In this document: one piece after another, positions 8,423-17,588 of the stretch
Layout of the letters: each line of letters opens with the position of its first letter
How positions within the stretch are numbered: the stretch's first letter is position 1
From: Serratia marcescens
GTDB lineage: Bacteria; Pseudomonadota; Gammaproteobacteria; Enterobacterales; Enterobacteriaceae
Reading direction: 5' to 3'
Length of the DNA: 64,000 nucleotides
Assembly: GCF_006715005.1 (NCBI RefSeq)
Contig: NZ_VFMJ01000001.1
Span: forward strand, 5,270,001-5,334,000
The notes under the pieces: generated by a model
What the model was told of the DNA's origin: nothing
Seen by the model: only the letters and a program-made list of their open reading frames with translations
Databases searched by the model: none
Made by a program: the position numbers and the translations under genes

Positions 8423-11260
8423 ATGTCGCCACTTTCAGCCGCGTTACAGGCTCAGGCACAGCAGGTTGTGCAGCGTTTTCAGGAAGTTCACGGCGCGGAC
8501 AGCGTCTTTAGCGAACAGGAGCAGTGGGTGCTGGCGTCGAGCGACTTCGTCAGCGACGCGCTGCTTGCCCAGCCGGCCTGGCTGGCGACGCTGCGCGAAC
8601 AACCGCCGACGCCCGGCGAGTGGCAACACTACGCCGCCTGGCTGCAGGACGAGCTGGAAGAGGTGCGTGATGAGGCGCAGCTGATGCGCACGCTGCGTCT
8701 GTTTCGCCGCGAAACGCTGGTGCGCATCGCCTGGGCGCAGGCGCAGGGGCTGTGTTCGACCGAAGAAACGCTGCTGCAGCTGAGCGGATTGGCGGAGACG
8801 CTGATCGTCAGCGCGCGCGACTGGCTGTACCAAACCTGTTGCCGCGAGTGGGGCACGCCGTGCAACGCCGCCGGTGAACCGCAGCCGCTGTTGATCCTCG
8901 GCATGGGCAAGCTGGGCGGCGGCGAGCTGAACTTCTCGTCGGATATCGATCTGATCTTCGCCTACCCGGAAAACGGCCAGACCCAAGGCGGACGGCGCGA
9001 GCTGGACAACGCCCAGTTCTTCACCCGTCTCGGCCAGCGGCTGATCAAGGCGCTGGATCAGCCGACCATCGACGGTTTTGTCTATCGCGTCGACATGCGG
9101 CTGCGGCCGTTCGGCGACAGCGGCCCGTTGGTGATGAGTTTCGCGGCGCTGGAAGATTATTATCAGGAGCAGGGGCGCGACTGGGAGCGCTATGCGATGG
9201 TGAAGGCGCGCCTGATGGGCGGGGCGGAAGACGCCTACAGCCAGGAGCTGCGCAAAACGCTGCGGCCGTTCGTGTTCCGCCGCTATATCGATTTCAGCGT
9301 CATCCAGTCGCTGCGCAACATGAAGGGCATGATCGCCCGTGAAGTGCGGCGTCGCGGCCTGAAGGACAACATCAAACTGGGCGCTGGCGGCATTCGCGAA
9401 ATCGAATTCATTACCCAGGTATTCCAGCTGATCCGCGGCGGCCGCGAGCCGGCGCTGCAGGGGCGTTCGCTGCTGCCGACGCTGCAGGCGGTGGGTGAAC
9501 TGGGGCTGCTGGAGGCCGAGCAGGTGCGGGCGCTGAGCGCCGCCTACCTGTTCCTGCGGCGGCTGGAGAATCTGCTGCAGGCGATCGGCGATCAGCAAAC
9601 CCAGACGCTGCCGCAGGATGCGCTCGATCAGGCGCGGCTGGCCTACGGCATGGGGCTGGCGGATTGGGCGGCGCTGATGGCGGCGTTGGACGCACACATG
9701 CAGGCGGTGCGTGCGGTGTTCGACGACCTGATCGGCGACGATAGCCCGGATGTCGGCGAAGATCCCGACTATCAGCACTACCACAGCCTGTGGCAGGACG
9801 CGCTGGAGGAAAACGAGCTGGCGCCGCTGACGCCGCACCTGGACGAAGAGGGGCGCCGGCAGATGCTGCGCACCATCGCCGATTTCCGCCATGACGTCGA
9901 CAAACGCACCATCGGCCCGCGCGGCCGCGACGTGCTCGATCAACTGATGCCGCGCCTGCTGGCGGAGGTGTGCCCGCGGCAGGACGCGCCGACCGCGCTG
10001 GTGCGGCTGGCGCAGCTGCTGCTGAGCATTGTCACCCGTACCACCTACCTCGAGCTGCTGGTGGAGTATCACGCGGCGCTCAGCCATCTGATCCGCCTGT
10101 GCGCCGCGTCGCCGATGGTCGCCAACCAGCTGTCGCGTTACCCGCTGTTGCTGGACGAACTGCTGGATCCGGCCACGCTGTATCAGCCGGTGGCGCTGGA
10201 CGCCTACCGCAGCGAGCTACGCCAGTATCTGTTGCGGGTGCCGGAAGACGACGAAGAGCAAAAGCTGGAGGCGCTGCGCCAATTCAAACAGGCGCAGCAG
10301 CTGCGCATCGCCGCGGCGGATATCGCCGGCGCGCTGCCGGTGATGAAAGTGAGCGACCACCTGACTTATCTGGCGGAGGCGATCATCGACGCGGTGGTGC
10401 AGCAGGCCTGGAGCGACATGGTGGCGCGCTACGGCCAGCCGACCCATCTGCAGGAGCGTGAAGGGCGCGGCTTTGCGGTGATCGGCTACGGCAAGTTGGG
10501 CGGCTGGGAGCTGGGTTACAGTTCCGACCTCGATCTGGTATTCCTGCTGGATTGCCCGCCGGAGGTGATGACCGACGGCGAGCGCTGCATCGACGGCCGT
10601 CAGTTCTACCTGCGGTTGGCGCAGCGGGTGATGCATCTGTTCAGCACCCGCACCTCCTCCGGCATTTTGTATGAGGTGGACGCCCGCCTGCGGCCTTCCG
10701 GCGCCGCGGGGATGCTGGTCAGCACCGTCGAGGCGTTCGCCGACTACCAGCAAAACGAAGCCTGGACCTGGGAGCATCAGGCCCTGGTGCGCGCGCGCAT
10801 CGTGCATGGCGATCCGGCGCTGCATCAGCAGTTCGACGCAATCCGGCGTGAGATCCTGTGCAAGACGCGCGATGCGGAGATCCTGAAGCGCGAAGTGCGC
10901 GAGATGCGTGAAAAGATGCGCAATCATCTCGGCAACAAGCAGCGCGATCTGTTTGATATCAAAACCGATGAAGGCGGCATTACCGACATCGAATTTATCG
11001 CCCAATATCTGGTCTTACGCTATGCGCCGGGTGAACCGCGGCTGACGCGTTGGTCGGACAACGTGCGCATCTTCGAGCTGATGGCCAATTATGACATCAT
11101 GCCGGAAGAGGAGGCGCGCGCGCTGACCCAGGCCTATGTCACCATGCGCGATGAGATCCACCATCTGGCGCTGCAGGAGCATTCCGGCAAGGTCGGCAGC
11201 GGGCTGTTCGCCGCCGAGCGCGATCAGGTGCGCGTTAGCTGGGCCAAATGGCTGGATTGA
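8423..11260 (+). CDS. glnE: Bifunctional glutamine synthetase adenylyltransferase/deadenylase
   Basis: Adds and removes AMP on GlnA in response to PII and glutamine, controlling nitrogen assimilation. It is 945 residues, full length for the family. Two nucleotidyltransferase domains are evident. The N-terminal deadenylase motif [20 protein letters not shown] is near residue 160, and the C-terminal adenylylase motif [20 protein letters not shown] is near residue 688. Each has the DxD pair, and helical bundles lie between and after them. It sits between ygiF and hldE, and the hldE start is 77 bp downstream. Confidence 0.97.
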   Translation: MSPLSAALQAQAQQVVQRFQEVHGADSVFSEQEQWVLASSDFVSDALLAQPAWLATLREQPPTPGEWQHYAAWLQDELEEVRDEAQLMRTLRLFRRETLVRIAWAQAQGLCSTEETLLQLSGLAETLIVSARDWLYQTCCREWGTPCNAAGEPQPLLILGMGKLGGGELNFSSDIDLIFAYPENGQTQGGRRELDNAQFFTRLGQRLIKALDQPTIDGFVYRVDMRLRPFGDSGPLVMSFAALEDYYQEQGRDWERYAMVKARLMGGAEDAYSQELRKTLRPFVFRRYIDFSVIQSLRNMKGMIAREVRRRGLKDNIKLGAGGIREIEFITQVFQLIRGGREPALQGRSLLPTLQAVGELGLLEAEQVRALSAAYLFLRRLENLLQAIGDQQTQTLPQDALDQARLAYGMGLADWAALMAALDAHMQAVRAVFDDLIGDDSPDVGEDPDYQHYHSLWQDALEENELAPLTPHLDEEGRRQMLRTIADFRHDVDKRTIGPRGRDVLDQLMPRLLAEVCPRQDAPTALVRLAQLLLSIVTRTTYLELLVEYHAALSHLIRLCAASPMVANQLSRYPLLLDELLDPATLYQPVALDAYRSELRQYLLRVPEDDEEQKLEALRQFKQAQQLRIAAADIAGALPVMKVSDHLTYLAEAIIDAVVQQAWSDMVARYGQPTHLQEREGRGFAVIGYGKLGGWELGYSSDLDLVFLLDCPPEVMTDGERCIDGRQFYLRLAQRVMHLFSTRTSSGILYEVDARLRPSGAAGMLVSTVEAFADYQQNEAWTWEHQALVRARIVHGDPALHQQFDAIRREILCKTRDAEILKREVREMREKMRNHLGNKQRDLFDIKTDEGGITDIEFIAQYLVLRYAPGEPRLTRWSDNVRIFELMANYDIMPEEEARALTQAYVTMRDEIHHLALQEHSGKVGSGLFAAERDQVRVSWAKWLD

Positions 11261-11337
11261 TACCTTTTTGCGGGTATTCCGGCGGTCTGTGGTAATATCT
11301 GCGCCACTAAAATTTTGTACTTTTTTGGAGTTATCGG

Positions 11338-12768
11338 ATGAAAGTTACGCTGCCTGATTTTCGCCGCGCCGGTGTGCTGGTGGTCGGTGACGTCATGTTG
11401 GATCGCTATTGGTATGGGCCGACCAGCCGCATTTCACCGGAAGCCCCGGTGCCGGTGGTCAAGGTCGATACCATCGAAGAGCGTCCCGGCGGCGCGGCTA
11501 ACGTAGCGATGAACATCGCTTCGCTGGGCGCCACTTCCCGCTTGGTGGGCCTGACCGGCATTGACGATGCGGCGCGGGCGCTGAGCGCCAAGCTGAATGA
11601 AGTCAACGTGCGCTGCGATTTCGTCTCGGTGCCGACCCATCCGACCATCACCAAGTTGCGCGTGCTGTCGCGCAACCAGCAGCTGATCCGTCTCGACTTC
11701 GAAGAAGGCTTCTCCAACGTCGATCCGCAGCCGATGCTGGAGCGCATTCAGCAGGCGTTGCCGCAGATCGGGGCGTTGGTGCTGTCCGATTACGCCAAGG
11801 GCGCGCTCAGCCAGGTGCAGGGCATGATCCAATTGGCGCGCGCCGCCAAGGTGCCGGTGCTGATCGATCCGAAAGGCTCCGATTTCGAGCGCTATCGCGG
11901 TGCGACGCTGCTGACGCCGAACCTGTCCGAGTTCGAAGCAGTGGTGGGCCACTGCAAGGATGAAGCCGAACTGGTGGAACGCGGCATGAAGCTGGTGGCG
12001 GATTTCGAGCTGTCGGCGCTGCTGGTCACTCGTTCAGAACACGGTATGACGCTGCTGCAGCCGGGCGTTGAACCGCTGCACTTGCCGACCCAGGCGCAGG
12101 AAGTATTTGATGTGACCGGCGCCGGCGACACGGTGATCGGCGTGCTGGCCGCCTCGCTGGCCGCCGGTAACTCGCTGGAAGAGTCCTGTTTCCTGGCCAA
12201 CGCCGCCGCTGGCGTGGTGGTGGGCAAGCTAGGTACCTCCACCGTGTCGCCTATCGAGCTGGAAAACGCGGTGCGCGGCCGGGCCGAAACCGGTTTTGGC
12301 GTGATGACCGAAGCGCAGTTGAAAAACGCCGTGGCGCAGGCGCGTCAACGTGGCGAGAAAGTGGTGATGACCAACGGCATCTTCGACATTCTGCATGCCG
12401 GCCACGTGTCTTATCTGGCCAACGCCCGCAAGCTGGGCGATCGCCTGATCGTGGCGGTGAACAGCGATGCGTCGACCAAGCGCCTGAAAGGGGAAACACG
12501 CCCGGTCAACGCGCTGGAGAATCGCATGATCGTGCTGGGCGCGCTGGAAGCGGTGGATTGGGTGGTGCCGTTCGAAGAGGACACGCCGCAGCGCTTGATC
12601 GCCGACATTCTGCCGGATCTGCTGGTGAAAGGCGGCGATTACAAACCGGAAGAGATTGCCGGCAGTGCGGAAGTGTGGGCCAACGGCGGCGATGTCAAAG
12701 TGCTGAACTTTGAAGACGGCCTGTCGACCACCAACATCATCAAAGCGATCAAAGACGGGCGCGGCTAA
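11338..12768 (+). CDS. hldE: Bifunctional heptose 7-phosphate kinase/heptose 1-phosphate adenylyltransferase
   Basis: Makes ADP-heptose for the LPS inner core. It is 476 residues with two fused domains. The PfkB-type kinase (about 1-318) carries GGAANVAMN and the catalytic TGAGDTVIG near residue 260. The nucleotidyltransferase (about 343-476) carries [10 protein letters not shown] near residue 347. A ribosome binding site (TTGGAG) precedes the ATG. A strong hairpin terminator follows, and ubiK is convergent. Confidence 0.97.
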   Translation: MKVTLPDFRRAGVLVVGDVMLDRYWYGPTSRISPEAPVPVVKVDTIEERPGGAANVAMNIASLGATSRLVGLTGIDDAARALSAKLNEVNVRCDFVSVPTHPTITKLRVLSRNQQLIRLDFEEGFSNVDPQPMLERIQQALPQIGALVLSDYAKGALSQVQGMIQLARAAKVPVLIDPKGSDFERYRGATLLTPNLSEFEAVVGHCKDEAELVERGMKLVADFELSALLVTRSEHGMTLLQPGVEPLHLPTQAQEVFDVTGAGDTVIGVLAASLAAGNSLEESCFLANAAAGVVVGKLGTSTVSPIELENAVRGRAETGFGVMTEAQLKNAVAQARQRGEKVVMTNGIFDILHAGHVSYLANARKLGDRLIVAVNSDASTKRLKGETRPVNALENRMIVLGALEAVDWVVPFEEDTPQRLIADILPDLLVKGGDYKPEEIAGSAEVWANGGDVKVLNFEDGLSTTNIIKAIKDGRG

Positions 12769-12787
12769 CGCTGGGCGACGTAAAGAA

Positions 12788-12812
12788 CAAGGGCGCGCGG
12801 TGCGCGCCCTTG
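12788..12812. terminator. Hairpin between hldE and ubiK
   Basis: A perfect 11-bp stem (CAAGGGCGCGC / GCGCGCCCTTG) lies between the convergent genes. The T-tract is short on both strands, so termination strength is uncertain. Confidence 0.55.
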
Positions 12813-12819
12813 GCGGGAA

Positions 12820-13095
12820 TTACTCGTCTTCCTGCTTGGCCGCCGGCACCGCGCTCAGCTTGCTTTCCAGCTCGGCCATGCGCTGTTCCAACAGCGCCAG
12901 CTTCTCGCGGGTGCGCAGCAGCACCTGAGTCTGCACGTCGAACTCTTCGCGGTTAACCAAATCCAGGCGGGTCAGCTGCGACTGCAGGACCTGACGGATT
13001 TTTTTCTCAACGTCTTCCCCGAATTCACGAACGCCTTTAGGCATGGACTCATGAACCTGGCGTGCGATTTGTTCAATTTTTTTCGGGTCAATCAT
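12820..13095 (-). CDS. ubiK: Ubiquinone biosynthesis accessory factor UbiK
   Basis: Small accessory factor that binds UbiJ and supports ubiquinone synthesis (formerly YqiC). It is 91 residues and begins [21 protein letters not shown]. It has a C-terminal coiled coil ([23 protein letters not shown]), as expected for the BMFP family. It is a single gene, divergent from the ribB riboswitch region and convergent with hldE. Confidence 0.93.
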   Translation of the reverse strand: MIDPKKIEQIARQVHESMPKGVREFGEDVEKKIRQVLQSQLTRLDLVNREEFDVQTQVLLRTREKLALLEQRMAELESKLSAVPAAKQEDE

Positions 13096-13241
13096 GGCGT
13101 ATCCCTTTCAGAGTTTAATAGCTGCCGCTAGTGTAATGCGAGTTGCCCGCCGGATAAACCCTTAAGCGCATTCGCCGCGCGTGGCCGAATTGTGCTTTTG
13201 CCAATTGCCCTGCCTACCCATTAGCGTTATAGTCATCCTGC

Positions 13242-13400
13242 TTATTCTCAGGGCGGGGTGAAAGTCCCCACCGGCGGTAAATCACCTTCTACGGTGAAAG
13301 CCCGCGAGCGCTCAGCCAGCCTGTCAGGGCCGGTTAGAGGTCAGCAGATCCGGTGTAATTCCGGGGCCGACGGTTATAGTCCGGATGGGAGAGAGTAACG
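13242..13400 (+). promoter_or_regulatory. FMN riboswitch (RFN element)
   Basis: The conserved RFN landmarks are present in order: TCAGGGCGGGGTGAAAGTCCCC, ACCGGCGGTAAATC, AGCCCGCGAGCG, GGTCAGCAGATCCGGTG, AATTCCGGGGCCGACGGT, and the closing GGATGGGAGAGAGTAACG. It lies about 110 bp upstream of ribB. The family senses FMN and represses ribB expression. The 3' boundary of the expression platform was not resolved. Confidence 0.97.
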
Positions 13401-13509
13401 GTATCTGCCGGGCATGCGCCCGCTTGCGTTATTTTTTTAGCTATTGCTAGCTACTCCTCAAGATCGCCCTGGTTCTGGTAATCCATAATTTTTAATGAGG
13501 TTTTTTACC

Positions 13510-14163
13510 ATGAATCAGACGCTACTTTCAGACTTCGGCACGCCGACAGAACGCGTTGAACGCGCGATTGACGCACTGCGCAACGGGCGCGGCGTAATGG
13601 TGCTCGATGATGAAAACCGTGAAAACGAAGGTGATATGATCTTCGCCGCGGAAACCATGACCGTTGAGCAGATGGCGCTGACCATTCGCCACGGCAGCGG
13701 TATCGTGTGCCTGTGCATCACCGAAGAACGCCGTCAGCAGCTTGAACTGCCGATGATGGTGACCAACAACTCCAGCCAGTTCCAGACCGCCTTTACCGTG
13801 ACCATCGAAGCGGCGCAGGGCGTGACCACCGGGGTTTCCGCTTCCGATCGCCTGACCACCATCCGCGCGGCGGTGGCAGACAGCGCCAAGCCGAGCGACC
13901 TGAACCGTCCGGGCCACGTGTTCCCGCTGCGTGCGCAGCCGGGCGGCGTGCTGAGCCGTCGCGGCCACACCGAAGCGACCATCGATCTGGTTTCCATGGC
14001 CGGTTTTAAACCTGCCGGCGTGCTGTGTGAACTGACCAACGACGATGGCAGCATGGCGCATGCGCCGGAAGTGATTACCTTCGCCAAACAGCACGACATG
14101 GTGGTGCTGACCATCGAAGATCTGGTGGCCTACCGCCAGGCGCACGAGAAAAAAGCCAGCTGA
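13510..14163 (+). CDS. ribB: 3,4-dihydroxy-2-butanone-4-phosphate synthase
   Basis: Converts ribulose-5-phosphate to the four-carbon precursor of riboflavin. It is 217 residues. The ATG at 13510 gives [20 protein letters not shown], matching the family start. An in-frame ATG at 13495 would prepend MRFFT and was rejected because AATGAGG near it serves as the ribosome binding site. The acidic loop [10 protein letters not shown] (about 33-42) and [10 protein letters not shown] are intact. It is monofunctional, with no GTP cyclohydrolase II domain. It is controlled by the FMN riboswitch upstream and ends at a strong terminator. Confidence 0.98.
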   Translation: MNQTLLSDFGTPTERVERAIDALRNGRGVMVLDDENRENEGDMIFAAETMTVEQMALTIRHGSGIVCLCITEERRQQLELPMMVTNNSSQFQTAFTVTIEAAQGVTTGVSASDRLTTIRAAVADSAKPSDLNRPGHVFPLRAQPGGVLSRRGHTEATIDLVSMAGFKPAGVLCELTNDDGSMAHAPEVITFAKQHDMVVLTIEDLVAYRQAHEKKAS

Positions 14164-14184
14164 TAGCCAGCCGGTTTCAACGAT

Positions 14185-14212
14185 AAAAAAGCCGCGTTAC
14201 GCGGCTTTTTTT
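14185..14212. terminator. Terminator between ribB and phoA
   Basis: The stem GCCGCG / CGCGGC with a TTA loop is preceded by six A and followed by seven T. It is bidirectional between the convergent ribB and the phosphatase. Confidence 0.9.
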
Positions 14213-14216
14213 GTGG

Positions 14217-15749
14217 CTACCGTTTTGACAGGCGTTCGCCGATGCGGCTGGCGTAATTCATCACGTGGAAAGTGTAGTTCTCTTCTACCGTACCCTGGAA
14301 CAGATGGGCCCAGGGGCCGATGGCGTAGATGCCGAGATCTTCCCCGCCATGCGTCTCGCTTTTCAGCGGCACCAGCGCCGGCTGAATAAAGTCGGGCGCG
14401 GTGGCCTGCTCCATGGTCAATGTCGGGCGTTCGGCCAGCGGGATTGTGCCGCCGGGGCCATTGGCGAAGCCGACGGTGGTGTAAGGCTTGCCGTCGCTGC
14501 CCAGCCGTGGTTTGCCGTCGACGCCGACGGAAATGCCGAGGATGGGATTGCCTCGCTTGGCATAGCCGGCGATGGTCAGCGTGTGGCTGTGATCGCCGGT
14601 TACGATCACCAGGGTCTCGTCCAGATTGACCTTGTCGACGATGGTTTTCACCGCTTCGTTCAGCGCGACCGCGTCGCTCAGCGTGCGGTAGGCGTTACCG
14701 TTATGGCTGCCGTGATCGATGCGTCCGCCCTCCACCAACAGCAGGTAGCCTTCGGGATTCCTGGCCAAAATATCGATGGCCTTACCGGTCATTTCCGCCA
14801 GCGAAGGCTCTCCCGCCGCGTCTTGCCGCCGATCGTGCTCGAAGTTCATGTGTGATGGCTCGAACAGGGCCAACAGGTGGTCGACCTTACCCGGCTCGAT
14901 TTTATCGAACTGCGCCTGATTCCATACGTATTGCCCTCGCTCGCCATAGCGTTGTAGCCAGGCCTGCGTCAGATCGCGGCCATCCTTTCTGGCGCCTGTT
15001 TTGCCGGGGTATTCCGGGTCGCTCACGCTGTCGGGCAGGAAGTTGGCGCGCCCACCGCCCATTGCCACGTTGAGGCCGTTGCCGTACTTCATTTCCACCA
15101 GTTGGCGCGCGATGTCGCGGCAGCCTGCGGCCAGGGCCGCTGCCGGCATTTTTGCGTCGGACTCCCAATCGCGGTTGGCGATATGGGCATAGGTCGCGCC
15201 CGGCGTGGCGTGGGTGATGGTCGCGGTCGTCACGGCGCCGGTGGCCATGCCGAGCGTTGCGGCCATCTCCCACAGCGTGGTGACGGCCTTGGTTTGCTGG
15301 TCCTCGCAATTATTGAGGGCAGCCGTATGGTTGAGGCCCATCAGATCGTTGATGGTTTTGACGCCGGTAGTCATCGCCACTGCGCTGGGCGCGGAGTCGG
15401 TGATTTGGGCGTCGGCGGAGTAGGTTTTGGCCGCTGCCAGATAGGGGAAGGCCTCCCAGGCCAGCACGTTGGACTCACCGTCCACGCCGCGCTGCTGCCC
15501 TTCAAAAATGCGGGCGGCGGTCACGGTGGAAAATCCCATGCCGTCGCCGACCACCAGAATGACGTTTTTGGCACGGTTGGTGTTTGGCGTCTGCTTCAGC
15601 CGCTGTTGCAGCTGGGCTTGCGCCTGAAGGAAGTAAGGGTCTTCGCGCTGCGTCAGCGGCGCGTTGTCCACCGCGTCGGCGGCGACTGCCCCCGTGGCGA
15701 ACAAGGTCATGGAAAGCGCCAGGCGGGTTGCCAGTGTGAGTCTGAACAT
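14217..15749 (-). CDS. phoA: Secreted alkaline phosphatase
   Basis: Periplasmic phosphomonoesterase. It is 510 residues. The ATG at 15747-15749 has AGGAGG five bases upstream and gives a signal peptide (MFRLTLATRLALSMTLFATGAVA). In-frame codons upstream were rejected. The metal-binding aspartate is in VVGDGMG (D69) and the nucleophile is S119 in ITDSAPSA. Further metal ligands fit ITHATPGATYAH, EGGRIDHGSHNGN and GDHSHT, and SETHGGED supplies the C-terminal histidine. The sequence is only distantly like E. coli PhoA (DSAPSA instead of DSAASA, and longer). The gene symbol is by function, and orthology is uncertain. No clear Pho box was found upstream. Confidence 0.87.
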   Translation of the reverse strand: MFRLTLATRLALSMTLFATGAVAADAVDNAPLTQREDPYFLQAQAQLQQRLKQTPNTNRAKNVILVVGDGMGFSTVTAARIFEGQQRGVDGESNVLAWEAFPYLAAAKTYSADAQITDSAPSAVAMTTGVKTINDLMGLNHTAALNNCEDQQTKAVTTLWEMAATLGMATGAVTTATITHATPGATYAHIANRDWESDAKMPAAALAAGCRDIARQLVEMKYGNGLNVAMGGGRANFLPDSVSDPEYPGKTGARKDGRDLTQAWLQRYGERGQYVWNQAQFDKIEPGKVDHLLALFEPSHMNFEHDRRQDAAGEPSLAEMTGKAIDILARNPEGYLLLVEGGRIDHGSHNGNAYRTLSDAVALNEAVKTIVDKVNLDETLVIVTGDHSHTLTIAGYAKRGNPILGISVGVDGKPRLGSDGKPYTTVGFANGPGGTIPLAERPTLTMEQATAPDFIQPALVPLKSETHGGEDLGIYAIGPWAHLFQGTVEENYTFHVMNYASRIGERLSKR

Positions 15750-16074
15750 GAATTCCTCCTTGGTGAGACGTGATTCCCGTAGCGCCGACGGGCTGCCAAC
15801 ACCCTGTCGACTGAAGGAGGAGTGTATAGATTGTGTTAACAAAGAGTACATAAATTGTTCACAAATTAGATCTGTGTGGCAGTAATGCCATGGTATTCAC
15901 GTTGATTATTAATTATTTGAAAAATATGCATTTTTTAACTTTTTGTTTGCCAGCCTATTTTTTCGGCTTTTATTTCAAATTTATTGAATATCTTCATCAC
16001 GGTTATCCGGCTGTGTTGCTGCGTCAAAGCGCGTAATGTAACGCCATAGCACAATTTGAACTAAGGATCCCCCT
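15750..16074. other. AT-rich divergent region phoA / ygiD
   Basis: This 325-bp non-coding spacer is markedly AT-rich compared with its neighbours (15830-16000). It must carry the promoters of the divergent phosphatase and ygiD. I could not identify a Pho box or another defined operator, and I see no small gene. Confidence 0.5.
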
Positions 16075-16857
16075 ATGAACACCTCTCGTATGCCTGCACT
16101 GTTTCTTGGCCACGGTAGCCCGATGAACGTGCTGGAAGACAACCGTTACACCCGGGCATGGCGTGCGTTGGGTGAGTCATTGCCGCGTCCGAAGGCGATC
16201 GTGGCGGTTTCCGCGCATTGGTACACCCGCGGCACTGCGGTCACCGCGATGGAAAAACCCAAAACCATTCACGACTTCGGCGGGTTCCCGCAGGCGCTGT
16301 TTGATACCCGCTATCCGGCGCCGGGCTCTCCCGCGCTGGCTACGCAGCTGCAGCAAATCCTGGCGCCGGTGCCGGTAACGGCGGATCTCGGCGAGTGGGG
16401 ATTGGATCACGGTACCTGGGGCGTATTGATCAAAATGTATCCCGATGCTGATATTCCGGTGGTGCAGCTCAGCGTCGACGGCACACAGTCGGCGGCCTAT
16501 CACTATGAGCTGGGCCGCAAACTTGCCGCGCTGCGGGACGAGGGCGTGATGATCGTCGCCAGCGGCAACGTGGTGCACAACCTGCGCATGGTGAAATGGC
16601 AGGGCGATACCAGCGCCTACCCGTGGGCGGAATCATTCAATAACTTTGTCCGGGATAACCTGCGCTATCGGGGCGACAACCACCCGCTGGTGGATTTCAT
16701 GCGCCATGAGGGCGCGGCGTTGTCGAATCCGACGCCGGAGCATTATCTGCCGTTGCTGTACGTGCTCGGCGGCTGGGATGGCAAAGAAGCCATCAGCGTG
16801 CCGATCGACGGTATCGAAATGGGGGCGCTGAGTATGCTGTCGGTGCAGGTAGGGTAA
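16075..16857 (+). CDS. ygiD: 4,5-DOPA dioxygenase extradiol-like protein YgiD
   Basis: Class III extradiol dioxygenase family (LigB type). The E. coli homologue cleaves L-DOPA at the 4,5 position in vitro, but its physiological substrate is unknown. It is 260 residues, with an ATG start preceded by AAGGA. Metal-ligand candidates are H13 in FLGHGSPMN, H48 in VSAHWYTRG and the histidine of SGNVVHNL; HYLPLLYVLGG near the C-terminus is also conserved. It is the first gene of the conserved ygiD-ygiC-ygiB neighbourhood. Here it is separated from ygiC by a 731-bp non-genic island, and ygiC runs toward it. Confidence 0.9.
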   Translation: MNTSRMPALFLGHGSPMNVLEDNRYTRAWRALGESLPRPKAIVAVSAHWYTRGTAVTAMEKPKTIHDFGGFPQALFDTRYPAPGSPALATQLQQILAPVPVTADLGEWGLDHGTWGVLIKMYPDADIPVVQLSVDGTQSAAYHYELGRKLAALRDEGVMIVASGNVVHNLRMVKWQGDTSAYPWAESFNNFVRDNLRYRGDNHPLVDFMRHEGAALSNPTPEHYLPLLYVLGGWDGKEAISVPIDGIEMGALSMLSVQVG

Positions 16858-16975
16858 AGAAAAAACGCCGGTCAGAGACTGTAATGCTTGTCAGTTAGCA
16901 TTTTTCTGAACGTATTTGTGCAGTTTTCGGTCGATAAAGATGAGATGCGCCATGTGGCTCACGCACCTCGACCGA

Positions 16976-17132
16976 GCCAGGGGCCGAAGGCGCGGCCCCT
17001 GGCAACCCGCGCCTTTGCCCTATCAGACGGTTGGCTGCGCCAACGACTCTCACTTCATCGCGCCGCATCACGGCCGGCTACGACAGGCGTCCCTGCCTGT
17101 CTCGCCTGAAACCGCCGTCCATAGCGGTTTCG
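16976..17132 (+). repeat. Structured repeat unit, left copy (inverted pair)
   Basis: This unit of about 157 nt contains three hairpins in order. H1 is CCAGGGGCCG / CGGCCCCTGG (16977-17002). H2 is GACAGGC / GCCTGTC (17082-17101). H3 is GAAACCGC / GCGGTTTC (17108-17131). A related copy lies in opposite orientation at 17456-17302. Shared stretches include GCGCGGCCCCT, CCCGCGCCTTTGC and CGTCCCTG. It does not resemble ERIC or typical REP elements. Its identity is unknown. Confidence 0.7.
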
Positions 17133-17133
17133 C

Positions 17134-17412
17134 CTATGCATCGCGACTGCGTTCGACGTCTTCGAGGGCGCTCAACACCGCATTCATCTCCAGCTTCTCT
17201 GCCATAACCTCATAAGCGACCGGTTGCCCGGTAGCTGCCAGCTCGGGTGTTGACCTTAGGCGCGCATCACCGGCTGCCGAGCAAGACGGCGTTGTCAGGG
17301 GCAACCGGCCAGGGAAGGCCGGTTGAGGCGAGACTAACAGGGACGTTTGTCGCAGCCGACCCGCCCGACAACGCAGACGCGGCGAGGGTATTCGCGCAGC
17401 GGACAGGCGGTG
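17134..17412 (-). pseudogene. Possible coding relic or small ORF between the repeat units
   Basis: One minus-strand frame is open for 92 codons from 17412 to the TAG at 17134. Its only ATG (17205) encodes a 23-residue peptide that begins MAEKLEMNAVLSALEDVER and looks like a normal amphipathic helix. Upstream, the frame runs through the right repeat unit. There is no clear ribosome binding site for the ATG. It may be a remnant of an island-borne gene. I do not recognise the family with certainty, and coding status is unproven. Confidence 0.25.
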
Positions 17413-17456
17413 TTAAGCAAAGGCGCGGGTGTAGGGGCCGCGCCATCGGCCCCTAC
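17302..17456 (-). repeat. Structured repeat unit, right copy (inverted pair)
   Basis: Read on the minus strand from 17456 this repeats the hairpin order of the left copy. H1 is GTAGGGGCCG / CGGCCCCTAC (17456-17431). H2 is GACAAAC / GTTAGTC, with one mismatch. H3 is AACCGGCC / GGCCGGTT (17324-17303). Stem bases that differ from the left copy mostly change in pairs, which suggests selection on folding. The translated sequence of one frame is also similar between copies (GRLRQ-SL-VSP). Confidence 0.7.
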
Positions 17457-17535
17457 AATTGCCGTTCGCTAGGGCATCAGAGAAATGCGAGGGTTTTACG
17501 GCAATTCCCCTGCACAGAACGCCCAGAGGATGGAT

Positions 17536-17572
17536 AAAAAATGCCAGTCAGGCTTAACTGACTGGCGTTTTT
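17536..17572. terminator. Bidirectional terminator after ygiC
   Basis: The stem ATGCCAGTCAG / CTGACTGGCGT has A and T tracts on both sides (AAAAAA before, TTTTT after). It lies 17 bp beyond the ygiC stop. Confidence 0.85.
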
Positions 17573-17588
17573 GTTTTCAGCGGGGCGA

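Noticed and set aside
8444-10087. Long open frame antisense to glnE (547 codons)
   Set aside because: It is a shadow of the GC-rich glnE gene. Its translation is Gln/Arg/His-rich low-complexity sequence with no recognisable domain.
16976-17456. ERIC or BIME/REP element
   Set aside because: The sequence lacks the ERIC core and the short REP palindrome. The units are longer, with three separate hairpins.
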